This document shows, one piece after another, positions 1 to 6,930 of a stretch of DNA of 64,000 bases (position 1 is the first letter of the stretch; every line of letters starts with the position of its first letter). The stretch is from Tenggerimyces flavus (GTDB lineage: Bacteria; Actinomycetota; Actinomycetes; Propionibacteriales; Actinopolymorphaceae), in the NCBI RefSeq assembly GCF_016907715.1, contig NZ_JAFBCM010000001.1:2294001-2358000 (forward strand). The letters run 5' to 3'. The notes beneath the pieces were generated by a model that searched no databases, was not told the DNA's origin, and saw only the letters and a list, made by a program, of their open reading frames with translations. The position numbers and the translations under genes are program-made.

Positions 1-1147
1 CTCCGGGCACGTGGAGGCCGGCCGGCTCGCCGGCGCGGTGACGTTGATCAGCCGGCGCGGCGAGGTGCATGTCGACGCGGTCGGCTCGCTGGCGCCTGGT
101 GGGGCCGAGCCGATGCGGCGGGACTCGATCTTCCGGATCGCGTCGTTGACCAAGCCGGTAGTCGCCGTTCTCACGCTGATGCTGGCCGAGGAGTGCCTGT
201 TCAGCCTCGACGAGCCGGTGGCTCGGCTGCTTCCGGAGCTCGCCTCTCCGCGGGTGATCGCCGCTGTGGACGGGCCGTTGGAGGAGACCGTTCCGGTGGA
301 GCTGCCGATCACCGTTCGGGACCTGCTGACGTTCCGGAACGGGCTGGGGATGCTGTTCTCGCTGCCGCCGTCGTCGCCGCTGGGTGAGGCGACCGCGGCG
401 CTCAGCGGCTTCGGTCCGCCGCAACACGCGCAGACGGAGACCGGCGACGAGTGGCTCGCCCGGCTCGCCGCGCTGCCGTTGATGTACCAGCCGGGATCGC
501 GATGGCTCTACAACACCGGGCTCGAGATCCTGGGGGTGCTCCTTTCCCGGGCCGCGGGGACGCCGCTGCCGGAGCTGTTGGCGGAGCGGGTCTTCGGGCC
601 GCTCGGGATGATCGACACCGGGTTCACCCTGCCTGCGACGTCGGTGGGGCGGCTGACGTCCGCGTACGGCGTCGCGCCGTCGGGTGAGCTGGTGGTGGAC
701 GACCCGGCCGCGACGTCGAAGCACCTGGTGGCGCCGACCCACCCGTCCGCCGGAGCGGGCCTGCTGTCGACGATCGACGACTTCTCCACGTTCACCGAGC
801 TCCTCCGCCACTTCGGCCGCCGCGGCGCCGACCGCCTGCTGTCGCGGCCGAGCGTGGAGGCGATGCTGTCCGACCAGCTGACGCCCGCGCAGAAGGCCGT
901 GTCGGGCTTCTGGCCGGGGTATTTCGACAGTCGTGGCTGGGGATTCGGCCTCGCGGTGGGAACGACGAACAACGGCCACGACCGCGTCGGCCGCTACGGC
1001 TGGGACGGCGGCTCGGGCACGACCTGGTTCACCGATCCCGCCGAAGAGCTGACCGCCATCCTCTTCACCCAACGCGGCGGCTTCCCGATGGGGTCCCCGA
1101 TCTACCTCGACTTCTGGGCCTCGGTCTACGCGGCCATCGACGACTGA
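1..1147 (+). CDS. Serine hydrolase, beta-lactamase (class C/EstB-like) family, 5' end cut by the window
   Basis: The protein is a penicillin-binding-protein-like serine hydrolase, a family that includes class C beta-lactamases, D-aminopeptidases and esterases. The S-x-x-K motif is S-L-T-K at about residues 45-48 counted from the first in-window GTG (position 11). A Y-N-T-G motif with Tyr near 167 serves as the second catalytic motif, and G-G-S-G-T near the end resembles the third. The reading frame stays open upstream of the GTG to the window edge, and homologues usually have more residues before this point, so the true start probably lies outside. No signal peptide is visible in the part seen. 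The substrate cannot be deduced. Its stop faces the GNAT gene across a palindromic repeat. Confidence 0.85.
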   Translation, partial: SGHVEAGRLAGAVTLISRRGEVHVDAVGSLAPGGAEPMRRDSIFRIASLTKPVVAVLTLMLAEECLFSLDEPVARLLPELASPRVIAAVDGPLEETVPVELPITVRDLLTFRNGLGMLFSLPPSSPLGEATAALSGFGPPQHAQTETGDEWLARLAALPLMYQPGSRWLYNTGLEILGVLLSRAAGTPLPELLAERVFGPLGMIDTGFTLPATSVGRLTSAYGVAPSGELVVDDPAATSKHLVAPTHPSAGAGLLSTIDDFSTFTELLRHFGRRGADRLLSRPSVEAMLSDQLTPAQKAVSGFWPGYFDSRGWGFGLAVGTTNNGHDRVGRYGWDGGSGTTWFTDPAEELTAILFTQRGGFPMGSPIYLDFWASVYAAIDD

Positions 1148-1180
1148 GAGGTCTCCCCGACCACGGAGAGATCCCCTCCA

Positions 1181-1267
1181 GTCGCCTTACCCGGCCAGTG
1201 GCCGCTCTACCTGGCGTCCACCCCACGTAAAGGGGCCAATGATCATGTAAACATGATCATTGGCCCC
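1181..1267 (-). repeat. Dispersed 87-bp palindromic repeat, copy A
   Basis: Read on the minus strand, this stretch is nearly identical to 39681-39767 and similar to 49337-49430. Its core at 1232-1267 is a perfect inverted repeat with 17-bp arms and a 2-bp centre, carrying two TGATCAT-type sites. The rest is a conserved tail ending in GGCCGGGTAAGGCGAC. It lies between two convergent genes, so it could act as a bidirectional terminator. A non-autonomous repeat element is the other reading. Confidence 0.8.
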
Positions 1268-1289
1268 GGCGCCGGACCGGGAAGCGGGG

Positions 1290-1991
1290 CTAGCGGCGGC
1301 CGGCGTGGGTGCCGGACTGGTCGGGGTGGGAGAGCTTCCAGAGCCAGCCGAGCTGCTCGAGGCCGAGTCGTTCGGCGACGCGTTGGGACGAGCGGTTGTC
1401 GGCCGACGTGCTGTAGAAGAGCGTGCGGCCCTTGGCGACCTCGGCCCAGCGGGCTGTGGTGGCGGCGGCGAGGCCGCGACCGCGGAAGTCGGGGTGCGTC
1501 TCGATGCCGATCTCGGCGGCCCGTTCGTTCGACGCCGGCATGTGGGCCACCGCTGCGACGCGGTCGTCGTCGGTGACCGCGACCGCCCACGGGCCGAGGT
1601 TCCCGGCGAGCAGTTCCTGCCACTCGTCCGACGGCCAGGTGTCCGGACAAGGAAGGGACCGTGGCGCGCGGCTGTCGACGAAGTCGGCGTCGCTCTCGTA
1701 CGTGAGGCCCTCGGGGATCAGATAGCCCGGCCCGGAGTTGAGCACCGTGCTGCCGTACCTGCTGTCAAGCAGCTGTTGACACTGAGCCAGGAACGGGGCG
1801 ATGTTGGTCGGATCCGGCGTCAGAGCACCCAGCCGCGCAACGAGTTCGTCCGGCACTGACGAGCCGTACCGGACCACGACGGCATCGGCAGTGACGCCCG
1901 CCACCAGATGATGCGCGGGCAGCACCCGGCCGCGCGCATCGGAGCCCCACAGCGTCTCCATCTCCAGCGCGATCAACTCGCGTGCACCCAT
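1290..1991 (-). CDS. GNAT family N-acetyltransferase
   Basis: This 233-residue protein carries a C-terminal GNAT fold. The acetyl-CoA pyrophosphate loop appears as H-P-D-F-R-G-R-G-L-A, followed by the typical alpha helix and a late N-R-S-S-Q-R-V-A-E-R-L-G-L segment. The N-terminal 130 residues are poorly conserved, as in the FR47-like actinobacterial subgroup. I chose the ATG at 1991 (M-G-A-R-E-L-I) because the upstream extension looks non-coding and overlaps the divergent kinase gene. The two genes share a start region of only 30-50 bp. The substrate is unknown. Confidence 0.8.
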   Translation of the reverse strand: MGARELIALEMETLWGSDARGRVLPAHHLVAGVTADAVVVRYGSSVPDELVARLGALTPDPTNIAPFLAQCQQLLDSRYGSTVLNSGPGYLIPEGLTYESDADFVDSRAPRSLPCPDTWPSDEWQELLAGNLGPWAVAVTDDDRVAAVAHMPASNERAAEIGIETHPDFRGRGLAAATTARWAEVAKGRTLFYSTSADNRSSQRVAERLGLEQLGWLWKLSHPDQSGTHAGRR

Positions 1992-2019
1992 GCCCACGAC
2001 CCTAATAGTCTCCGGAGTC

Positions 2020-2568
2020 GTGCCCAAGAACGCCGTACCCATGCTGCTGATCTCCGGTCCGCCCGGCGTCGGCAAGTCGACCGTGGCCTGGGAGATCTTC
2101 GACCGGCTCGTCGACAACGGCGACAGCCCGGCGCTCGCGGACCTCGACCTGCTCGGCGCCTCCTGGCCCGTGCCAGCAGACGACCCGCACAACGAACGGA
2201 TGCGCGCCGCCAACCTCGCCGCGGTCTGGGCCAACTACCAAGCCGCCGGCTCCCGCTGCCTCATCGTCGACGGCGTGATCGAGTCGCGGAAGCACCGCGA
2301 GGCGTACGAAGCGGCCATCCCGCAGGCCATCGCCGTCCTCTGCCGGCTCGAGGCCGGCAACGAACAGCTCGGCAGTCGCATCGTTCGACGCGGCCGTGAG
2401 CGCGGCGACGGCATCGCGAAGCTGACCCACCGCGCGATCGAGCTGTCCGCCCTGCTCGAACGCGACGACGGCGCGGAGCTCACCGTCGACACGAACGGAC
2501 GCGACGTCGCGCAGGTCGCCGACCAGATCCTCAGCGAGACCGGCTGGCCGACGCGCCCCTCTGGTTAA
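2020..2568 (+). CDS. P-loop ATP-binding protein, AAA/kinase-like
   Basis: The protein is a small nucleoside-kinase-like P-loop NTPase of about 182 residues. The Walker A motif G-P-P-G-V-G-K-S lies at residues 13-20 from the GTG at 2020. A second acidic strand, L-I-V-D-G-V-I-E, probably coordinates Mg or substrate, and later arginines may form a lid. The start is uncertain: GTG 2020 has a purine-rich tract only 2 bp away, and ATG 2041 begins just before the first strand. The family contains many uncharacterised actinobacterial kinases, so the substrate cannot be named. The gene is divergent from the GNAT gene. Confidence 0.75.
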   Translation: MPKNAVPMLLISGPPGVGKSTVAWEIFDRLVDNGDSPALADLDLLGASWPVPADDPHNERMRAANLAAVWANYQAAGSRCLIVDGVIESRKHREAYEAAIPQAIAVLCRLEAGNEQLGSRIVRRGRERGDGIAKLTHRAIELSALLERDDGAELTVDTNGRDVAQVADQILSETGWPTRPSG

Positions 2569-2633
2569 CCCCACCCCAGACCGGCCGGCTGGCGGGATTT
2601 CCGGAAGCCCGCCGGCTTCCTAGCGTGGAGGGC

Positions 2634-3926
2634 ATGACGAAGCCACCCTCGCGAGTCGGATCGGTCGTCCGCACCGTCACCACGACCGCCCTCATAGCCA
2701 GCCTCGCCGTGACCGGCGCCGCGATCGGCACGAACGTCGCGAGCGCGGCCAAAACGCCCCTGCAACCGGCCGCAAGCGCGGAGACCAACGCACCGAAGCG
2801 TGGCGCGCTCGTCGACCACACCGCGCTGAGGACGATCAGCCAAGAGACCCTCCGCACCGAGCTCGGCGACGAGGGCTTCAGCGACGAAGCATCGATCAAG
2901 TACGACATCAAGACCTACCGCCTCATCTACAAGACGGTCGACGAGTTCGGACGACCCACCACCGCGAGCGGCCTCGTGGCGCTGCCCGAACGACGAGCCG
3001 GCCGCAAACTCGACACCGTCTCGTACAGCCACGGCACCGAGCTCGCCAAGGCCGACGCCCCGTCCGTCGCCGAGGACCTTTGGGGACCCGGACCCGCGCA
3101 CGCGTACGCCGCTGCCGGATTCGCCGCCGTCGCTCCCGACTACCTCGGGCTCGGCGAAGGCCCCGGACAGCACCCGTTCCTGCACATCAAGTCCGAGACG
3201 ACCGCGACCATCGACCTGCTCCAAGCCGCACGGACGTTCGCCAGGCAGCAGGGCAGGATCCTCAGCCGAAACCTCTACGTCACCGGCTTCTCCCAGGGCG
3301 CCTCGGCCGCCACCGGGCTCGCGAAGGCACTGCACCGAGGCGCAGACCGTTCCTTCCGGGTTGTCGCACTTGCCCCGATCAGCGGCGCGTACGACTGGCG
3401 CCGCGTCGAGCTGCCCGCCCTGCTCAGCGGCAAGGACGTCCCCAACCCCAAGCTGAGTGTCGGCTACACGGCCTACTTCCTCACCGCGTGGGACCGGCGG
3501 CTGAACCTCTACGACGACCCCTCCGAGGTCTTCCAGTACCCGTACGACGACGGCCGCATCGAGCGCGTCCTCGACGGTCTGCACACCGGCCAGGAGATCC
3601 TGGCGACGATCCCCGACAACGTGAACCAGCTCTACACCAAGCACGCGTTCGCCATGCTGCGCCACCCGACCGGCAAGCTCGCCAAGGCCATGCGCGAGCA
3701 CGACACGACCTGCTCGGACTGGGCGCCGCGGTACCCGGTCAAGCTCTTCTACGGTGGCGCCGACGACCAGGTCCTGAACGCCAACACCGAATACTGCGCG
3801 ACCGAGCTCCGCGCCAGCCGCGCCAACGTCAAGGCGGTCAACCTGGGTGACGACATCGACCACCTTGGCACGAACCGCGTGGGTACGGCCGCCACCGTTC
3901 GCTGGTTCAGCGACCTCGCCCGCTGA
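2634..3926 (+). CDS. Secreted alpha/beta-hydrolase (lipase-like)
   Basis: This is an exported protein of about 430 residues. Its N-terminus has Arg, then a hydrophobic run and an A-S-A-A cleavage-type site, as in a Sec signal peptide. The nucleophile elbow is G-F-S-Q-G, in the strand-turn-helix context V-T-G-F-S-Q-G-A-S-A-A. The late G-G-A-D-D-Q-V segment supplies the acid, and D-H-L near the C-terminus supplies the histidine. The layout resembles secretory lipases and polyester-type esterases of actinobacteria. GTG 2625 is an alternative start, but ATG 2634 follows a GGAGG tract. A strong hairpin follows the stop. Confidence 0.85.
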   Translation: MTKPPSRVGSVVRTVTTTALIASLAVTGAAIGTNVASAAKTPLQPAASAETNAPKRGALVDHTALRTISQETLRTELGDEGFSDEASIKYDIKTYRLIYKTVDEFGRPTTASGLVALPERRAGRKLDTVSYSHGTELAKADAPSVAEDLWGPGPAHAYAAAGFAAVAPDYLGLGEGPGQHPFLHIKSETTATIDLLQAARTFARQQGRILSRNLYVTGFSQGASAATGLAKALHRGADRSFRVVALAPISGAYDWRRVELPALLSGKDVPNPKLSVGYTAYFLTAWDRRLNLYDDPSEVFQYPYDDGRIERVLDGLHTGQEILATIPDNVNQLYTKHAFAMLRHPTGKLAKAMREHDTTCSDWAPRYPVKLFYGGADDQVLNANTEYCATELRASRANVKAVNLGDDIDHLGTNRVGTAATVRWFSDLAR

Positions 3927-3934
3927 ACGACACC

Positions 3935-3973
3935 GACCATCGCCCGGACACCCCGTGTGTCCGGGCGATGGTC
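3935..3973 (+). terminator. Hairpin terminator after the alpha/beta-hydrolase gene
   Basis: Two perfect 17-bp arms (3935-3951 and 3957-3973) flank a 5-nt loop, starting 9 bp after the hydrolase stop. There is no U-tract, as is usual in high-GC actinobacteria. Confidence 0.75.
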
Positions 3974-4027
3974 TGTGAGAGGATCCTCCGGACTGTGAGC
4001 AGAGTGGTCCGACAGCGAGGCCATCGC

Positions 4028-4426
4028 GTGGCAAAGACGGAGACTGCGGTGGATCTAGGTATCTCGATCGAACGTGATGGTGCAGCGTTCGTCGCCATTC
4101 CCGATGGTGAGGTGGACGTGGCGTCGGCTCCCCGACTCCGCGACGAGCTTCTCACCGCTCTGAACGACCGGCCGCCGTTGCTGGTCGTGGATCTGTCGCA
4201 GGTGACGTTCCTCGACTCGACCGGCCTCGCCGCGTTGGTCGCGGTCTACCGGCGCGCGACCGAGGTCGGGACGGCGTTCGCGCTCGCGGCACCGACCCGC
4301 ATCGCGGGCAAGGTGCTCTCGATCACCGGGCTCGACCGTGCCTGGCCGGTGTTCGACACCCGCGCCGAGGCGTTGGCCGGCGGTGCCAGCGCTGGCGACG
4401 GAGAAGGCTCGATCCCCGTTCAGTAG
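4028..4426 (+). CDS. STAS-domain anti-sigma factor antagonist
   Basis: A 132-residue single-domain STAS protein of the SpoIIAA/RsbV type. The phosphorylation site reads F-L-D-S-T-G-L, with Ser64 as the residue an anti-sigma kinase would modify. Unphosphorylated proteins of this family bind and inactivate anti-sigma kinases, so a role in sigma-factor partner switching is inferred. No RsbW-like kinase or sigma gene lies next to it. GTG 4028 was chosen for its GCGAGG tract 7 bp upstream. An ATG at 3968 would overlap the hairpin terminator. The 3' end overlaps the end of the convergent TPR-like gene by 7 bp. Confidence 0.85.
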   Translation: MAKTETAVDLGISIERDGAAFVAIPDGEVDVASAPRLRDELLTALNDRPPLLVVDLSQVTFLDSTGLAALVAVYRRATEVGTAFALAAPTRIAGKVLSITGLDRAWPVFDTRAEALAGGASAGDGEGSIPVQ

Positions 4427-5169
4427 CCCCCATCGGGCCGCAGGTTCGCGGCGATGCGGGCGTGTTCGGTGGCCTGCGTCTCGTCGCCGATCGCGGTGTA
4501 CGACTCCGCGAGCTCGTGGTGGAACCAGCCGTCCGGCTCCGGTGTCTCGGCGACCGCGAGCTCCAACAGCGCGATCGCCTCGTTCGCCCGGCCCAGTGCC
4601 CTGAGCGCCTTCGCGACCGCGTACCGCGCGAGCTGGAGCTGCTCGCCCTGGTCGTACGCCTGGAGCGCCTGCTCGAAGGCCGTCAGCGCGTCGGCGTGAT
4701 CGCCGCGCTCGAACCGGTCCCACCCGACGTTGTTCCACAACGAGCCGAGCCAGCGGCGTACGTCCGGAACGTCCGACTCCTCCGCGAGCGCGATGCCGCG
4801 CCGAGCCCACTCCTCCCGGTCCTCCGTTGCCGGCGCGACGATCGCGGCCATGTGCGCGGCGTCGATCGCGAGGAACGTCTCGCCTGTCTCGTTCGCGACG
4901 GCGAATGCCCTTTCGAACAAGGGCAAAGCGGACTCCGCGTCGCCGGACGAACGGCGCAGCCGACCGCGTTCGAGAGCCACGCGCGCTGCCAGGACAGGAC
5001 TCTCGGTCGCTGCGGCCTCGTCCAGCAGCCGGTCGCCGGCGGCGAAGTCGTCGCGGAGTCCGTGCACGCGGGCGAGCTGGGTGAGGATCTCCGCGCGCAG
5101 CACGTGGAACCGCGCTTCGGTCGCGTCGAGGTCGTCGAAGTCCCAGAACGGGCGCAGCGGATCGGTCAT
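4420..5169 (-). CDS. Tetratricopeptide-like repeat protein
   Basis: This 249-residue protein is built of helix-turn-helix units rich in Ala, Leu, Glu and Arg. Examples are E-A-A-A-T-E-S-P-V-L-A-A-R-V-A-L-E-R-G-R and the later A-D-A-L-T-A-F-E-Q-A-L-Q-A-Y. It looks like a TPR scaffold of about six units with no other domain. No signal peptide or membrane segment is present, so it is probably cytoplasmic and binds protein partners. The ATG at 5169 is chosen because homologous sequence starts there. It overlaps the region where the divergent pentapeptide gene begins. Confidence 0.7.
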   Translation of the reverse strand: MTDPLRPFWDFDDLDATEARFHVLRAEILTQLARVHGLRDDFAAGDRLLDEAAATESPVLAARVALERGRLRRSSGDAESALPLFERAFAVANETGETFLAIDAAHMAAIVAPATEDREEWARRGIALAEESDVPDVRRWLGSLWNNVGWDRFERGDHADALTAFEQALQAYDQGEQLQLARYAVAKALRALGRANEAIALLELAVAETPEPDGWFHHELAESYTAIGDETQATEHARIAANLRPDGGY

Positions 5170-5194
5170 GAGGCCGGAGAGTACCGTCGGTCGG

Positions 5195-6007
5195 GTGCCC
5201 TCGTCCGACCGTTCGCAGCTGCGTGCCGACTGCGCCAACTGCTTTGGCCTGTGCTGCGTCGCGCTCCCGTTCACGCGGTCGGCGGACTTCACGTTCGACA
5301 AGCAGGCCGGCGAACCCTGCCGCAATCTGCGCGGCGACAATCGCTGCTCGATCCACGCCGACCTGCGGGAGAAGGGCCTTGCCGGCTGCACGGTGTACGA
5401 CTGCTTCGGCGCCGGCCAGCGGGTCTCGCAGGCGACGTTCGGGGGAACGTCCTGGCGCGACGACCCCGCGGTCGCCGGGCGGATGTTCGCGGTCTTTCCC
5501 GTCGTACGCCAGCTGCACGAGCTGCTCTGGTACCTGACCGAGTCGCTCACCCTCCCACCAGCCAAGGCGATTCACGCCGAGCTGGCGCGGATGCTGAACG
5601 AGACCGAACGACTCGCCCGAGGCGATGCCGACGCACTGCGCGAGCTCGACGTCGCGGGACACCGCGCGAAGGTGAACGTGCTGCTGCTGCAGGTGAGCGA
5701 CGTCGTACGGGCGACCGTCCCCGGCAAGAAGAAGAACCTGCGCGGCAAGGACCTGATCGGTGCCGACTTCCAGGGCGCGGATCTGCGCGGCGCGAGCCTG
5801 CGGGGCACGTACCTGCTCGGCGCCAACCTGCGCAACGCCGACCTCCGCCACGCCGACCTGATCGGCGCCGACCTGCGCGGAGCGGACCTGTCCGGGGCGG
5901 ATCTCTCGTCCAGCATCTTCGTCACCCAGCCGCAGGTCGACGCCGCCTCCAGCGCCGTTCGGACCAAGCTGCCGGCCGCTCTGAAACATCCCGCGCACTG
6001 GGTTTGA
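5195..6007 (+). CDS. Pentapeptide-repeat protein with a Cys-rich N-terminal domain
   Basis: The roughly 270-residue protein has two parts. The N-terminal part carries clustered cysteines (A-D-C-A-N-C-F-G-L-C-C, then C-R-N-L-R and C-S-I-H-A-D-L, then G-C-T-V-Y-D-C-F-G), suggesting a metal or redox site. The C-terminal part has about ten A(D/N)LxG pentapeptide units that form a right-handed beta-helix. Some pentapeptide proteins mimic DNA and protect gyrase from quinolones. The Cys domain makes this a different and uncharacterised subtype. GTG 5195 begins just before the conserved S-Q-L-R-A-D-C segment; ATG 5168 is an alternative. Confidence 0.75.
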   Translation: MPSSDRSQLRADCANCFGLCCVALPFTRSADFTFDKQAGEPCRNLRGDNRCSIHADLREKGLAGCTVYDCFGAGQRVSQATFGGTSWRDDPAVAGRMFAVFPVVRQLHELLWYLTESLTLPPAKAIHAELARMLNETERLARGDADALRELDVAGHRAKVNVLLLQVSDVVRATVPGKKKNLRGKDLIGADFQGADLRGASLRGTYLLGANLRNADLRHADLIGADLRGADLSGADLSSSIFVTQPQVDAASSAVRTKLPAALKHPAHWV

Positions 6008-6077
6008 TTGAGGACGGAAACTGGCCGGAATAGCCGCGAGAGTAGGGGTCAACGGACGAACCCAAAGGGAGCGAACG

Positions 6078-6593
6078 ATGACCACGATCACTGCCGAGAC
6101 CGTGCTGACCGACGAGCGAGCCGAGCTGCTGGAGACGCTGGCGAAGCACCGGTACCTCTTCCGGTTCACCGCGGAGGGGCTGACCGAGGAGCAGGCCCGG
6201 CAGCGAACGACGGTGAGCGAGCTGACCATCGGCGGGCTGATCAAGCACGTGGCCGCGGCCGAGCGCGGTTGGGCCCGGTTCATCCGCGGCGGCGCGGGCG
6301 AGATGGACAGCTACCAGGCGGACTTCTTCGACAGCTTCAGCCTGCGGCCCGACGAGACGCTGGAGAGCGTGCTCGCCGACTACGCGGACGCGGCGCTGGA
6401 GACCGACACGTTGATCGCGACCGTTCCGGACCTGTCGATGTCGCACCCACTGCCAGTGGCGCCCTGGTTCGAAGAGGGCAAGAGCTGGTCCGTACGCCGG
6501 GTGGCCGTCCACCTGATCGCGGAGATCGCCCAGCACGCCGGGCACGCCGACATCATCCGCGAGTCGATCGACGGCCAGAAGAGCATGGGCTGA
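6078..6593 (+). CDS. DinB family protein
   Basis: A 171-residue four-helix-bundle protein of the DinB/DUF664 superfamily. The conserved metal-type histidines appear in L-I-K-H-V-A-A-A-E-R, with W-F-E-E-G-K in the middle and A-E-I-A-Q-H-A-G-H-A-D near the end. These proteins include mycothiol- or bacillithiol-dependent transferases, but many have no known reaction. A GGGAGCGA tract lies just before the ATG. The gene stands alone and is followed by a repeat-rich intergenic region. Confidence 0.85.
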   Translation: MTTITAETVLTDERAELLETLAKHRYLFRFTAEGLTEEQARQRTTVSELTIGGLIKHVAAAERGWARFIRGGAGEMDSYQADFFDSFSLRPDETLESVLADYADAALETDTLIATVPDLSMSHPLPVAPWFEEGKSWSVRRVAVHLIAEIAQHAGHADIIRESIDGQKSMG

Positions 6594-6621
6594 CCCCGGC
6601 CTCGCACCCCGGCGTTCGGTT

Positions 6622-6672
6622 GGGTCGGGGGCACCCTGGTCCCATAGGTTCGGACAAGGGTGCCCCCGACCC
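6622..6672. terminator. Hairpin between dinB-like and rsr genes
   Basis: The perfect 16-bp arms GGGTCGGGGGCACCCT (6622-6637) and AGGGTGCCCCCGACCC (6657-6672) flank a 19-nt loop, just downstream of the DinB stop. The right arm recurs as part of the direct repeat at 6877-6905. Confidence 0.6.
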
Positions 6673-6760
6673 AGTCAGCCTGCGCAACGCCAGCACCACG
6701 GGGTCGGCTCGACAAGCCAGCGTGGCCCCGCGTTTTGGGTCAGGGGACCCCTCGTCCCAA

Positions 6761-6874
6761 AGCCCGGCCCATCCACCATGTCCCATCAAACTGTGGGGTT
6801 CTGGTCGCGACACGCTGGCGTGTCGCGACCAGAACCCCACAGTTTCGCGAGGGCGGAGGTCTCCTCGCTCGAGG
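6761..6874 (+). repeat. Long palindromic repeat, copy 1
   Basis: About 114 bp are shared with 11867-11984. The core at 6788-6845 is a perfect inverted repeat with 28-bp arms and a 2-bp centre, beginning AAACTGTGGGGTTCTGG. Similarity continues into the flanks on both sides. Confidence 0.8.
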
Positions 6875-6930
6875 ACGTTCGGACAAGGGTGCCCCCGACC
6901 CAGTCGCCCTGACCCCCGCAAGGCGAGCGG

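Larger units (their letters stand above)
6594..6930. other. Repeat-rich 337-bp intergenic region between convergent genes
   Basis: No gene is visible here. The stretch holds a 16-bp-arm hairpin (6622-6672), a 28-bp-arm palindrome shared with 11894-11951, and two copies of a 29-bp direct repeat (6648-6676 and 6877-6905). It lies between the stops of the DinB gene and the rsr gene. Confidence 0.8.

Noticed and set aside
2565-4034. 489-codon minus-strand frame opposite the secreted hydrolase
   Set aside because: The plus-strand protein has a signal peptide and a G-x-S-x-G elbow; the minus frame has none of these and crosses the terminator.
4055-6283. Long open frame on the minus strand antisense to the STAS, TPR-like and pentapeptide genes
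   Set aside because: It has the Arg/Gly/Ala-rich composition of an antisense shadow in high-GC DNA and no domain, while the genes on the other frames carry clear family motifs.
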